A stretch of DNA of 64,000 nucleotides. Origin: Prevotella sp. GTDB lineage: Bacteria; Bacillota; Clostridia; Oscillospirales; Ruminococcaceae. Positions within the stretch are counted from its first letter, which is position 1, and every line of letters starts with the position of its first letter. Below, in pieces: positions 8,046 through 14,385 of this stretch. The notes under the pieces were generated by a model. That model was not told where the DNA came from and did no database searches. It saw only the letters and a program-made list of their open reading frames with translations. Made by a program: the position numbers and the translations under genes. The stretch spans positions 1 through 64,000 of the forward strand of contig JAMPIC010000010.1 in assembly GCA_023663025.1 (NCBI GenBank), written 5' to 3'.

Positions 8046-8492
8046 ATGGAAGATAAAAAAATACAAGAGCAGAACAATAACGAGGATATTCTGATCGACG
8101 AAGAAATCGACAGCTTTTTGGACGATGTGAGAAAAGCCTTTAAATCATTATTTGCAAGATTGGGACGTATGCCGTTTGATGAATACGTCGATGCGTTAAG
8201 CGGGGCTATTGACAGAGATATTGAAAAAACTCTTAAAGCGGACGCCGAAAAACAATGTCTTGGCGGGTATATTTATTTTTCCGTAAGCGAGGACAAAAAG
8301 CTGCTGAATTTCAGAACCGAAATTTTTTATAAAAAAGGCGAGCAATGGCTCAAAGACGAAAAAAAGGGAAAAACCGAAATCAAAAAGTTCGACCCCAAAA
8401 CATCAAAAGAAACCTTGGAAGAAATTTGGAAAACTCAAAAAAACGGCGAGGATTGGAAATATAAAATAGACCCACCAACTCAAAATACATAA
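8046..8492 (+). CDS. Acidic soluble protein, last gene of the AAA+ operon
   Basis: 148 residues; ATG 8046 after AAGGAGG. An acidic N-terminus (NNEDILIDEEIDSFLDDVRK) leads to a helical part and then to a beta-like C-terminal part (GGYIYFSVSEDKKLLNFRTE). No signal peptide or membrane segment. Family unknown. Tight spacing (12 nt) places it in the same transcript. It may be a soluble adaptor or cap for the ATPase; unproven. Confidence 0.6.
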   Translation: MEDKKIQEQNNNEDILIDEEIDSFLDDVRKAFKSLFARLGRMPFDEYVDALSGAIDRDIEKTLKADAEKQCLGGYIYFSVSEDKKLLNFRTEIFYKKGEQWLKDEKKGKTEIKKFDPKTSKETLEEIWKTQKNGEDWKYKIDPPTQNT

Positions 8493-8528
8493 TAAAACCG
8501 AATGTAATTTTATTGCAAATGAGGGTTA

Positions 8529-8601
8529 CTCGCTGTTGAACGGTCTGCAAACGGACATTATCAACGAAAGGCTTTATGAGCGGGGTTTTGATTTGATATA
8601 A
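8529..8601 (+). pseudogene. Duplicated 3' fragment of the kinase-linked HTH gene
   Basis: Translating this stretch gives SLLNGLQTDIINERLYERGF and the same ending as the HTH protein at 4788-5219. There is no start or upstream part. It belongs to the right copy of the ~128-bp direct repeat. Confidence 0.75.
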
Positions 8602-8657
8602 AAATTCGCCTTGTACCAACGTACAAGGCGAATTTGTGTCCCGACAGGACACCACAA
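8531..8657 (+). repeat. Direct repeat, right copy, flanking the AAA+ operon
   Basis: It matches 5149-5276 across the HTH gene tail, terminator and hairpin, with mostly single-base differences. The inter-copy distance is about 3.38 kb. Confidence 0.8.
8604..8633. terminator. Bidirectional terminator after the AAA+ operon
   Basis: A perfect 13-bp stem, ATTCGCCTTGTAC / GTACAAGGCGAAT, has a CAAC loop and A/T flanks on both sides. It can end the AAA+ operon on plus and the RHH gene on minus. Confidence 0.7.
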
Positions 8658-8679
8658 TGCTTTTTATTTGTGGTATAAC
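8636..8679 (+). promoter_or_regulatory. Hairpin promoter copy C, facing the RHH gene's 3' end
   Basis: GTGTCC (8636-8641) and GGACAC (8647-8652) are followed after 21 nt by TATAAC (8674-8679). Transcription from here would run antisense through the RHH gene. Confidence 0.5.
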
Positions 8680-8695
8680 GTTTTTGGAGCAATTT

Positions 8696-8887
8696 TTACT
8701 CGGTGTAAAGCTCCTCGTCGGTGCAGAGGATTTCGCCGTTTTCGCACTCGTACTTTTTAATCTCACGGGCAATGAGAACCTCAATCATATTGGTGAGAGA
8801 ACGGTGTTCCTCCGCCGCAATTTTTTTGATTTTGCAGTGGGTAAGCGGGTCCAGCCGCATTGTGAACTGGGACTTTATTACTGCCAT
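8696..8887 (-). CDS. Ribbon-helix-helix (Arc/CopG-like) repressor
   Basis: 63 residues from ATG 8887, the ATG spaced 9 nt from AAGGAG (two nearer upstream ATGs lie too close). QFTMRLDPLTHCKIKKIAAE is the DNA-contacting beta strand plus helix A of an Arc/MetJ fold, followed by HRSLTNMIEVLIAREIKKYE. RHH dimers bind short inverted or direct sites. ATACCAT (8914-8920) and ATGGTAT (8937-8943) lie at its own promoter and recur at the promoters of the AAA+ and LRR operons, suggesting autoregulation and control of both. No toxin gene is adjacent, so it is not an obvious antitoxin. Confidence 0.8.
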   Translation of the reverse strand: MAVIKSQFTMRLDPLTHCKIKKIAAEEHRSLTNMIEVLIAREIKKYECENGEILCTDEELYTE

Positions 8888-8913
8888 AAGCATCATCTCC
8901 TTAATTTATTATG

Positions 8914-8943
8914 ATACCATATTTCTAACGTTTTGTATGGTAT
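8914..8943 (-). promoter_or_regulatory. RHH gene promoter region with operator pair
   Basis: ATACCAT (8914-8920) and ATGGTAT (8937-8943) face each other. On the minus strand the former reads ATGGTAT followed by CATAAT, a -10-like region just upstream of the RHH start. The same motif overlaps the -10 at 5381-5390 and 11352-11361. Confidence 0.55.
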
Positions 8944-8977
8944 TTATATTGTGTCACTTTGATACCTAAAATACTGA

Positions 8978-9018
8978 AACCCCTCATATTACATTTTGGC
9001 AATATGAGGGGTTAATTT
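8978..9018 (+). terminator. Strong terminator without an annotated upstream plus-strand gene
   Basis: A perfect 13-bp stem AACCCCTCATATT (8978-8990) / AATATGAGGGGTT (9001-9013) is followed by AATTTTT. No plus-strand coding gene lies upstream between 8492 and here, which supports a non-coding transcript from promoter C. The 8888-9222 gap also holds the RHH promoter, hairpin promoter D and the promoter of the next gene. Confidence 0.7.
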
Positions 9019-9020
9019 TT

Positions 9021-9064
9021 GTGTCCTTGCGGGACACCACAGCTTTGCGTAAAAAAGTTATAAT
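9021..9064 (+). promoter_or_regulatory. Hairpin promoter copy D
   Basis: GTGTCC (9021-9026) and GGACAC (9032-9037) are followed after 21 nt by TATAAT (9059-9064). A second -10-like TATAAT at 9193-9198 lies nearer the next gene, with a small TTCCG/CGGAA palindrome (9171-9186) before it. Confidence 0.6.
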
Positions 9065-9222
9065 TTAAATAACCGATTTCCCGAAAATTCAGTTATATAT
9101 AATAAATATAGAAGTCTGCGGCAAGTTAAAACCAATTCCAAATAAATTTATTTTTCGGAATTGAAAAGACTTCCGTTTTGGCGGAAACGTGCTATAATGA
9201 TAATCGAAGGGAGTGAAAAGCT

Positions 9223-10512
9223 ATGACCGAGGAAGAAAAATTTCAGATTATTTCCGAGTATGACGACGATTTGCTTTTCGGAGAAGATGAGGACGTGGAG
9301 GAAATTTCCGCGCCGAAATGCGAAGTGAGTTTTTCGGAATTTACACTGTGGTTTGAGGCTATGAAAAAGCGGCTTGAAATTACCAAAATGCAAAAGGCTT
9401 TGTTTTGCAGGAAATTGTGCGCTGTACTGAAAAACGACCAAAGCGAGGATATGAAAAAGCTGTGGTGCTTGTGCCTGTCGGAACACTCGGATTTTCTGTT
9501 TGAAAAGCAAGGCGACGTGAACGATATTGACTATATCGAGTACCGAAATTTTAATTTTGCAATACTTATGAATGACATTCAAAACTATATGCGGCGGCTT
9601 GAAAATGAAACGGCTTTGACTGCGGAATTTACCCGTCTTGCGGAAAATATCACTTTCCAAAATGAGCCTTTGTCGGAAATTAACGCAGACGCTCTCGCTT
9701 CGGCAATGGGTTCTGTTTACGGTATCGGCGGGGAGAATTACCTTGACAATATGCGTAAAATCTGCGGGGAAATTTCACGTTCTCCAGAGCTGTCAAAAAT
9801 TGCGCCGAACGTGCTGTACGCGCTGTTTATGCGGTATCGGAAAAAGCTTACGGACAGCGAGGATTTTTCTCCGAATTTCAAGTCTGTACTGCGGAAAATC
9901 AATTACATTATCGACGTTGACAACGGCAAAAATCAAGCGGTTTACGAGGAGCATTTGGACGTGTACGAAAACCTGTGCGAGTGCTTTAAAAACTGCGATA
10001 AGCACCTTTGCGACGCGGGTTTTGCCTGTATGTCAAACCTGTGCGAAAACGAGGCTTTGCCTTGGGAAAATTGCCCCGATTTTGAACGTCCCATTGAAAT
10101 TGAATTGCGGCGGAAATATTTTTCCTGTTTTCCAAACGGACTTGAGGACAACCCCGTTTTTGCCGCCGATGATATAGATATTGACGTCGGCGACATTGCG
10201 GCGTTTGAGATTTTTTACGACGAAAAACTTCCGCCGAAATTAAGAATAATTGACGCGGCGGAAAAATTTCTCAACGAAAATTCAGAAGCTGCGGAGCAGT
10301 ATTTAACGCTTATCGAAAATGGCGAAACGGACAAGTGCATTAAAATTATTCACGACATAATCGAGCGGTCGGAAATAAATCCCGCGTTCATAAAGCCCGA
10401 AATGGTGAACCTTACAAACGCGGTAATTATGGAGGAAGTCTGCAAAAATATCAGCGGCAGAATTAAGGCGGAATTGCTTGAATTTCTGCCGAAATTTAAA
10501 AAGGAGTGTTAA
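9223..10512 (+). CDS. Unknown 429-residue soluble protein
   Basis: ATG 9223 follows GGGAGTG. The protein is acidic, Cys-rich for its size (many scattered Cys, e.g. LWCLCLSEHSDFL and CECFKNCDKHLCDAGFACMS) and predicted to be largely helical, with no signal peptide or membrane segment. No family recognised. Its stop lies 2 nt before the start of the LRAT-domain gene, whose ribosome-binding site is inside this gene, so the two are translated as a pair. A partner, inhibitor or substrate role for the LRAT protein is only a guess. Confidence 0.65.
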   Translation: MTEEEKFQIISEYDDDLLFGEDEDVEEISAPKCEVSFSEFTLWFEAMKKRLEITKMQKALFCRKLCAVLKNDQSEDMKKLWCLCLSEHSDFLFEKQGDVNDIDYIEYRNFNFAILMNDIQNYMRRLENETALTAEFTRLAENITFQNEPLSEINADALASAMGSVYGIGGENYLDNMRKICGEISRSPELSKIAPNVLYALFMRYRKKLTDSEDFSPNFKSVLRKINYIIDVDNGKNQAVYEEHLDVYENLCECFKNCDKHLCDAGFACMSNLCENEALPWENCPDFERPIEIELRRKYFSCFPNGLEDNPVFAADDIDIDVGDIAAFEIFYDEKLPPKLRIIDAAEKFLNENSEAAEQYLTLIENGETDKCIKIIHDIIERSEINPAFIKPEMVNLTNAVIMEEVCKNISGRIKAELLEFLPKFKKEC

Positions 10513-10514
10513 TT

Positions 10515-11216
10515 ATGTACGATTTGGATATTTATGATGAGTACGAAAATTTTGAAGATGATGACAGCGGCGAGGACTTGTTTGATTACAATGACAAATT
10601 GAGCATTGCGGAAAATTTCAAGCGTTTCAGCACCGAATGGAAAAAGGGTATGCTGGAGCTTAACGATGTTTTTAACGACACGTTCAGAACGTTTGAGGAG
10701 TACGAGGAGGCTTTCGAGGACGACCTTGCGGACGACCCCGAATTTATGCAGGACAGGATTGCTTTTAACGGCTACAGAATTTTCGCGGGAATGTGCGGAA
10801 ACGCCGCCGCGACTATCGGGAATTTTCTTGACGCGGCTTCGGGAATTTTAAACGGAAACAATCCGGCAATTCAAGTCCACGCGGAAAATTCCTCGGAACT
10901 GGAGCGTACTTACAAGCCCGGCGACCACCTTAAATTGAGCAGAGGCGTTTACACTCATCACGGCATTTACGCGGGGGACGGGACGGTTATTCACTACTCG
11001 CAGGGGTATGATGAAATCCCCGAAATAAGGGAAGTGCCGTTCTCGGAATTTGCGGGGATAAGCAAGGTTATGCTTGTGCCCGAAAGCGAAAGTCCGCTGA
11101 GATTTTCGGCAGACGAGGCAGTGCGGCGTGCAAGGTCGCGGCTTGGGGAGCAGAATTACAATCTCATTTACAACAACTGCGAGAATTTTGTGCGGTGGTG
11201 CAGGGCAGGGGGATAA
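10515..11216 (+). CDS. LRAT-domain (NlpC/P60 superfamily) protein
   Basis: 233 residues from ATG 10515, with AAGGAG at 10501-10506 inside the preceding gene. The first ~115 residues are very acidic and helical. The C-terminal half is an LRAT-like papain fold: KPGDHLKLSRGVYTHHGIYA with the catalytic His (148-149 region), a second His at about 160 (GTVIHYS), and the catalytic Cys at about 222 in NNCENFVRWC. In this order (His, His, Cys) the family includes acyltransferases and amide hydrolases acting on lipids or acyl groups. No signal peptide is seen, so an intracellular lipid-directed or acyl-transfer role is possible. Confidence 0.8.
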   Translation: MYDLDIYDEYENFEDDDSGEDLFDYNDKLSIAENFKRFSTEWKKGMLELNDVFNDTFRTFEEYEEAFEDDLADDPEFMQDRIAFNGYRIFAGMCGNAAATIGNFLDAASGILNGNNPAIQVHAENSSELERTYKPGDHLKLSRGVYTHHGIYAGDGTVIHYSQGYDEIPEIREVPFSEFAGISKVMLVPESESPLRFSADEAVRRARSRLGEQNYNLIYNNCENFVRWCRAGG

Positions 11217-11225
11217 TTCCCCCCT

Positions 11226-11269
11226 GTGTCCTTGCGGGACACCAAATTTTCCTACAGAAAAGCTATAAT
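11226..11269 (+). promoter_or_regulatory. Hairpin promoter copy E
   Basis: GTGTCC (11226-11231) and GGACAC (11237-11242) are followed after 21 nt by TATAAT (11264-11269). The downstream AATATGTG resembles copy B. It is the distal of two tandem promoters for the LRR operon. Confidence 0.6.
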
Positions 11270-11313
11270 GAATATGTGATATTTTGACAAATTGTGCCGC
11301 AGATTTCTATATG

Positions 11314-11361
11314 ATACCATATATGTATTATATTGACGTCTAAAGAAATCCATGGTATAAT
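11314..11361 (+). promoter_or_regulatory. LRR operon promoter with ATACCAT/ATGGTAT operators
   Basis: TTGACG (11333-11338), a 17-nt spacer and TATAAT (11356-11361). ATACCAT (11314-11320) lies upstream and ATGGTAT (11352-11358) overlaps the -10, the same layout as at the AAA+ operon and the RHH gene. Confidence 0.6.
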
Positions 11362-11406
11362 TAAATTAACACAATTTGTAAATTTTTAGGTAAAGGAGTA
11401 ATAAAT

Positions 11407-12831
11407 ATGCCAAAAAAAGTAAAATTCCCGCTCGATATGGGAAACGAGATTTATGTCAGAACGCTTGACGAACTGCGAGAAAATTACAACAGCGAAAAGG
11501 TGACGGAGTATTTTCTAAACGGCAGGCTTGCGGTGTGGCTCAGCGACAGGTATTATGAGGAGGAAACCGCGCAGGTTCGGGAGCTTACGGAGCAGGACAG
11601 CAAGGATAATCTTGCGGCAAAACTGGGTAAAATTTTCGGCGTTGAAATCGCGGACGAGGTTGACGTTGAGCTGCTGGAGATACGCCGCGAAAAGCTTGAA
11701 AAACTGCGGCTTATCACAAGCGACGACAATATTCTTGACAATGCTGACAGTGTGGCATTTACGCAGGAAGATTTGGGCGACCTTTTGGACGAGGAAGTCA
11801 AAGTTATTTATCTTTGTGGGGAGAAATTCCGCGTGCCGCTGGGCGTGAAAAATATCCGCTATATCGGCGTAAATTCTCCCGTTATCGACTTCGGCGGAAA
11901 AAACGAAAGCGATTTTGAGGCAAGCGGTATCAGCTTTGAGGGGTGTGTTATTCCCCAAAGCGAAAAAAGCGCGGCGGACGAGGTTTGCACAAAAGCCGAA
12001 ACTAAAGAATGGGACACTGCAAGGGGTCATTTGTGGTGGAAAAAAACAGAGCACCACGTTAAAACCGCAAGCGAACCCGAGGAGAATAATGACGTTTATG
12101 AGGAGGACGACGAGGACGATTTTACGGACGACGAATGCTTTGAATTTGATGTAAAGCGTGGCTGGGTCAAGCTGACGGACTATAACGGCGACGACAGCGT
12201 GGTAAAAATTCCCGATATTGTGAACGAGATAGACGACAGCGCATTTTCGGGCTGCTCTGCGGAAAAAATCATTATTCCCGACAGCGTGGAGAAAATAGGC
12301 GACAACGCTTTTGAGGATTGCGGCGATTTGGTGGAAATTGTCCTTCCCGACAGATTGAGGTGTTTCGGCACGCATGTATTTTCGGGCTGCGACAGCTTGA
12401 AAAGTATTGAATTGCCCACGGGTATTGATACAATCGGCGAGGAATGTTTTTCCAACTGCGCTAATCTTGAAAGGGTTATTCTGCCCGACAGCTTAGATGA
12501 AATCGGAGAAAACGCTTTTGAATACTGCGGCTTTGAGGAGATAGAAATACCCGAGGACGTGACGGTTATCGGCGAGGGAGCTTTTCAATACTGCGAAAGT
12601 CTTGAAAAAATTAAAATACCCGAGGGTGTTACCTCAATCGGCGAGAATGCTTTCGCAGGCTGTTCAAGCCTTAAAAAAGTGTATCTTCCCGACACCTTGG
12701 AAAGCCTCGGCGAAAACGAGGACGAGAGCGATGTATTCTGCGACTGCGAAGATGTGGTTGTTGAATACTGCGGCAAAAAATATAAATACGGTCAGCTTAA
12801 ATCGCTGTATATAAAAGTCAACTGTCAATAA
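11407..12831 (+). CDS. Leucine-rich-repeat (BspA/LRR_5-type) protein
   Basis: 474 residues; ATG 11407 follows AAAGGAG. The N-terminal ~75 residues contain EYFLNGRLAVWLSDRYY, a small domain known from other bacterial multidomain proteins. A charged middle and a very acidic linker (about 215-245) follow. The C-terminal part (about 250-435) has about seven LRR_5 units of the form IGENAFxxCxSLxxIxIP. No signal peptide, so unlike classical surface BspA it is probably cytosolic and may act as a protein-binding scaffold. It heads a three-gene unit under the double promoter. Confidence 0.8.
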   Translation: MPKKVKFPLDMGNEIYVRTLDELRENYNSEKVTEYFLNGRLAVWLSDRYYEEETAQVRELTEQDSKDNLAAKLGKIFGVEIADEVDVELLEIRREKLEKLRLITSDDNILDNADSVAFTQEDLGDLLDEEVKVIYLCGEKFRVPLGVKNIRYIGVNSPVIDFGGKNESDFEASGISFEGCVIPQSEKSAADEVCTKAETKEWDTARGHLWWKKTEHHVKTASEPEENNDVYEEDDEDDFTDDECFEFDVKRGWVKLTDYNGDDSVVKIPDIVNEIDDSAFSGCSAEKIIIPDSVEKIGDNAFEDCGDLVEIVLPDRLRCFGTHVFSGCDSLKSIELPTGIDTIGEECFSNCANLERVILPDSLDEIGENAFEYCGFEEIEIPEDVTVIGEGAFQYCESLEKIKIPEGVTSIGENAFAGCSSLKKVYLPDTLESLGENEDESDVFCDCEDVVVEYCGKKYKYGQLKSLYIKVNCQ

Positions 12832-12844
12832 GGAGAAATTAACT

Positions 12845-13057
12845 ATGTCCACAAAAAACGCAAACCTGTCAATCCACAAATACTGCGCGTTCTGCAAATT
12901 TTGGTACGACCCCACGAATACATACATCAGCCCAAAGTCGCCCCGTCAGCAGATCTGGGAGTACGACTATCTCGCGAAATGCAAGTGCCTAAAGAAAAGC
13001 CGCGAGACAAAAGGCGGCGAAACTTGCAGCAATTTTCAGTGCAAAATTAATATGTGA
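12845..13057 (+). CDS. Small Cys-rich protein, possible zinc binder
   Basis: 70 residues; ATG 12845 after AAGGAG, 13 nt from the LRR stop. Six Cys: CAFC at 14-17, CKC at 46-48, and C61 and C66. The arrangement suggests a zinc-stabilised mini-domain. Function unknown. Its stop overlaps the GTG/ATG start zone of the next gene, giving a tight LRR / Cys-rich / zinc-ribbon unit. Confidence 0.55.
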   Translation: MSTKNANLSIHKYCAFCKFWYDPTNTYISPKSPRQQIWEYDYLAKCKCLKKSRETKGGETCSNFQCKINM

Positions 13058-13068
13058 GGGCGGCGCGT

Positions 13069-13719
13069 ATGATATGTCAAAAATGCGGCAGTCAAATGAA
13101 CGACGGTGCGGCGTTCTGCTCAAAATGCGGGACAATTGCAGGCGTGTCGTTAAAAAAGCCGTTTAAACCCGAGTACGGTAAAGCACCCGAATATGGCAAG
13201 CAACTTTCTCCAAATGATAATCTCGACCCTCATTACAAAAAAGTCGATTTGGCAGTGGGAATGCTGCGCTGGGCATTCTGCATATTGTGGATAATCGAGT
13301 GCTTTAAAGGCAACAGCGGAATTATTGCTGCAATTGTGCTGGCTGCGCTGTGCATTTATTTCACATCGCTTATGGAAAAACTAATTATGCTGGGTTATGA
13401 ATACCTGCGAATGAACCGCTTTCGGTGGGTGAAATACAGCTCCTACATAGACACCCGCGATTCCGAAACTATAGCGTATCTTTTGGAAAAACCGCTGTTC
13501 GCTCTCGGTATCGGCATAACCGTCCGCGAAAAATGTCCCTTTGGAAATATCGTTGATTTTGAATATCAAGGCAGAGAATACGGCGCGGCATTTGTCACCG
13601 AGGGCGGCAGTTATTTTATGATTGTGTGCAATAATACCGCCGCAGATAAGTACGAAAAAATGTGCAAAGACGTGCCTTTTATCGTGTATAATATTCAAAA
13701 CGTTCTGAAAAATTTGTAA
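13069..13719 (+). CDS. Zinc-ribbon membrane protein
   Basis: 216 residues from ATG 13069 (a GTG at 13054 is a possible earlier start). The N-terminus is a classical zinc ribbon, CQKCGSQMNDGAAFCSKCG. A Pro/Lys/Tyr linker, two hydrophobic segments (RWAFCILWIIECF; GIIAAIVLAALCIYFTSL) and a ~130-residue C-terminal domain follow (VREKCPFGNIVDFEYQGREY). The function is unknown. Many Clostridia encode such zinc-ribbon/TM proteins of unknown role. Last gene before a strong terminator. Confidence 0.7.
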   Translation: MICQKCGSQMNDGAAFCSKCGTIAGVSLKKPFKPEYGKAPEYGKQLSPNDNLDPHYKKVDLAVGMLRWAFCILWIIECFKGNSGIIAAIVLAALCIYFTSLMEKLIMLGYEYLRMNRFRWVKYSSYIDTRDSETIAYLLEKPLFALGIGITVREKCPFGNIVDFEYQGREYGAAFVTEGGSYFMIVCNNTAADKYEKMCKDVPFIVYNIQNVLKNL

Positions 13720-13721
13720 TT

Positions 13722-13760
13722 AAATCCCCTTGTGCTGTTTTTAACACAAGGGGATTTTTT
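13722..13760 (+). terminator. Terminator of the LRR operon
   Basis: A perfect 13-bp stem AAATCCCCTTGTG / CACAAGGGGATTT (13722-13734 with 13745-13757) ends in a T run. It marks the right end of the island, just before the second IS30 element. Confidence 0.85.
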
Positions 13761-13767
13761 AATTCTT

Positions 13768-14313
13768 AGATTTACAATATAAGTGCACCATAAAAAATAA
13801 TGACACAAAAAGCAACTCATGATATAATGGGAGTAACCACAACAACCCAAAACAAGAGGAGCAATTATACCCATTTTACCACAGAAGAGCGGGAATTGTC
13901 AAAAGTAATGAAAGCGCAAGGGTTCAGCGACCGTGCAATCGCAGCGGAATTCTCCCTAAACAGCTGAAAAAATTATGCGTTTCAAGTGGAAACACAAGAA
14001 ATGCAAAGGCGAAGATAAACGGGACAAAATTCCCGATAGGACGTCAATTCATGAACGTCCCGCGGGGACGGGAATGAAGGTATTTTTCTGCGCCCCTTAT
14101 TCGCCTTGGCAGAGGGGTACAAACGAGAATACCAATGGTCTGCTCAGACAGTTTTTCCCGAAGGGCACTTCCTTTGCCGGCATTTCCGATGGGGAGCTTC
14201 AAGCTGTTGTTGACCTTATTAACAACCGTCCCCGGAAACGTTTGGGCTTTCGTTCTACCGCTGAGTTGCTTCTTAACTTTTTGTGAATTTTGGTGCACTT
14301 GGGGTGTAAATCT
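13768..14313 (+). mobile_element. Internally deleted IS30-family element with both ends
   Basis: The 23-bp terminal inverted repeats at 13768-13790 and 14291-14313 match at 19 positions, differing only in a central 4-nt block. At 546 bp it is about half the length of a typical IS30 element. It carries the transposase 5' region, then an internal piece (KIPDRTSIHERPA) and the C-terminal DDE region. No clear target duplication is seen. It is non-autonomous, in the same orientation as the remnant at 2305, and ends about 20 bp upstream of the ECF sigma promoter. Confidence 0.85.
13849..14286 (+). pseudogene. IS30 transposase remnant
   Basis: The N-terminal HTH stretch (YTHFTTEERELSKVMKAQGF) has lost its start codon through a ~9-nt deletion relative to the copy at 2404, and soon hits a stop. 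The frame from 13975 encodes the end of the catalytic domain, including SPWQRGTNENTNGLLRQFFP, which contains the DDE glutamate, and a normal C-terminus (NNRPRKRLGF). Two of the three catalytic acids are missing, so it cannot be active. Confidence 0.85.
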
Positions 14314-14331
14314 ATCATCAAACAAATTTTA

Positions 14332-14360
14332 TGTAACCTTTTTCCCGTTCACGGCGTCTA
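14332..14360 (+). promoter_or_regulatory. ECF-type autoregulatory promoter
   Basis: TGTAACC (14332-14338), a 16-nt spacer and CGTCTA (14355-14360). This is the usual AAC / CGTC architecture of ECF sigma promoters and lies directly upstream of the ECF sigma gene, so autoregulation is likely. Confidence 0.65.
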
Positions 14361-14385
14361 TAAAAGTGAAAGGAGGAACGAGCAG

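Larger units (their letters stand above)
8686..9018 (+). ncRNA. Possible antisense RNA to the RHH gene
   Basis: The interval runs from hairpin promoter C to a strong plus-strand terminator at 8978-9018. It contains no convincing plus-strand gene, but fully covers the minus-strand RHH gene and its promoter. A ~330-nt antisense transcript is the simplest reading. This is inference from promoter and terminator placement only. Confidence 0.3.

Noticed and set aside
8696..8887. Antitoxin of a type II toxin-antitoxin pair
   Set aside because: No small toxin gene is adjacent on either side; the motif at other operon promoters fits a regional repressor better.
8636..8914. 92-codon plus-strand protein opposite the RHH gene
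   Set aside because: The reading frame starts inside the hairpin, lacks a ribosome-binding site, and the opposite strand has a clear RHH protein with good start signals.
2683..11242. GTGTCC/GGACAC hairpins as simple terminators
   Set aside because: No T run follows the stem, separate terminators are present just upstream of several copies, and the fixed 21-nt distance to a -10 box is unexplained by termination.
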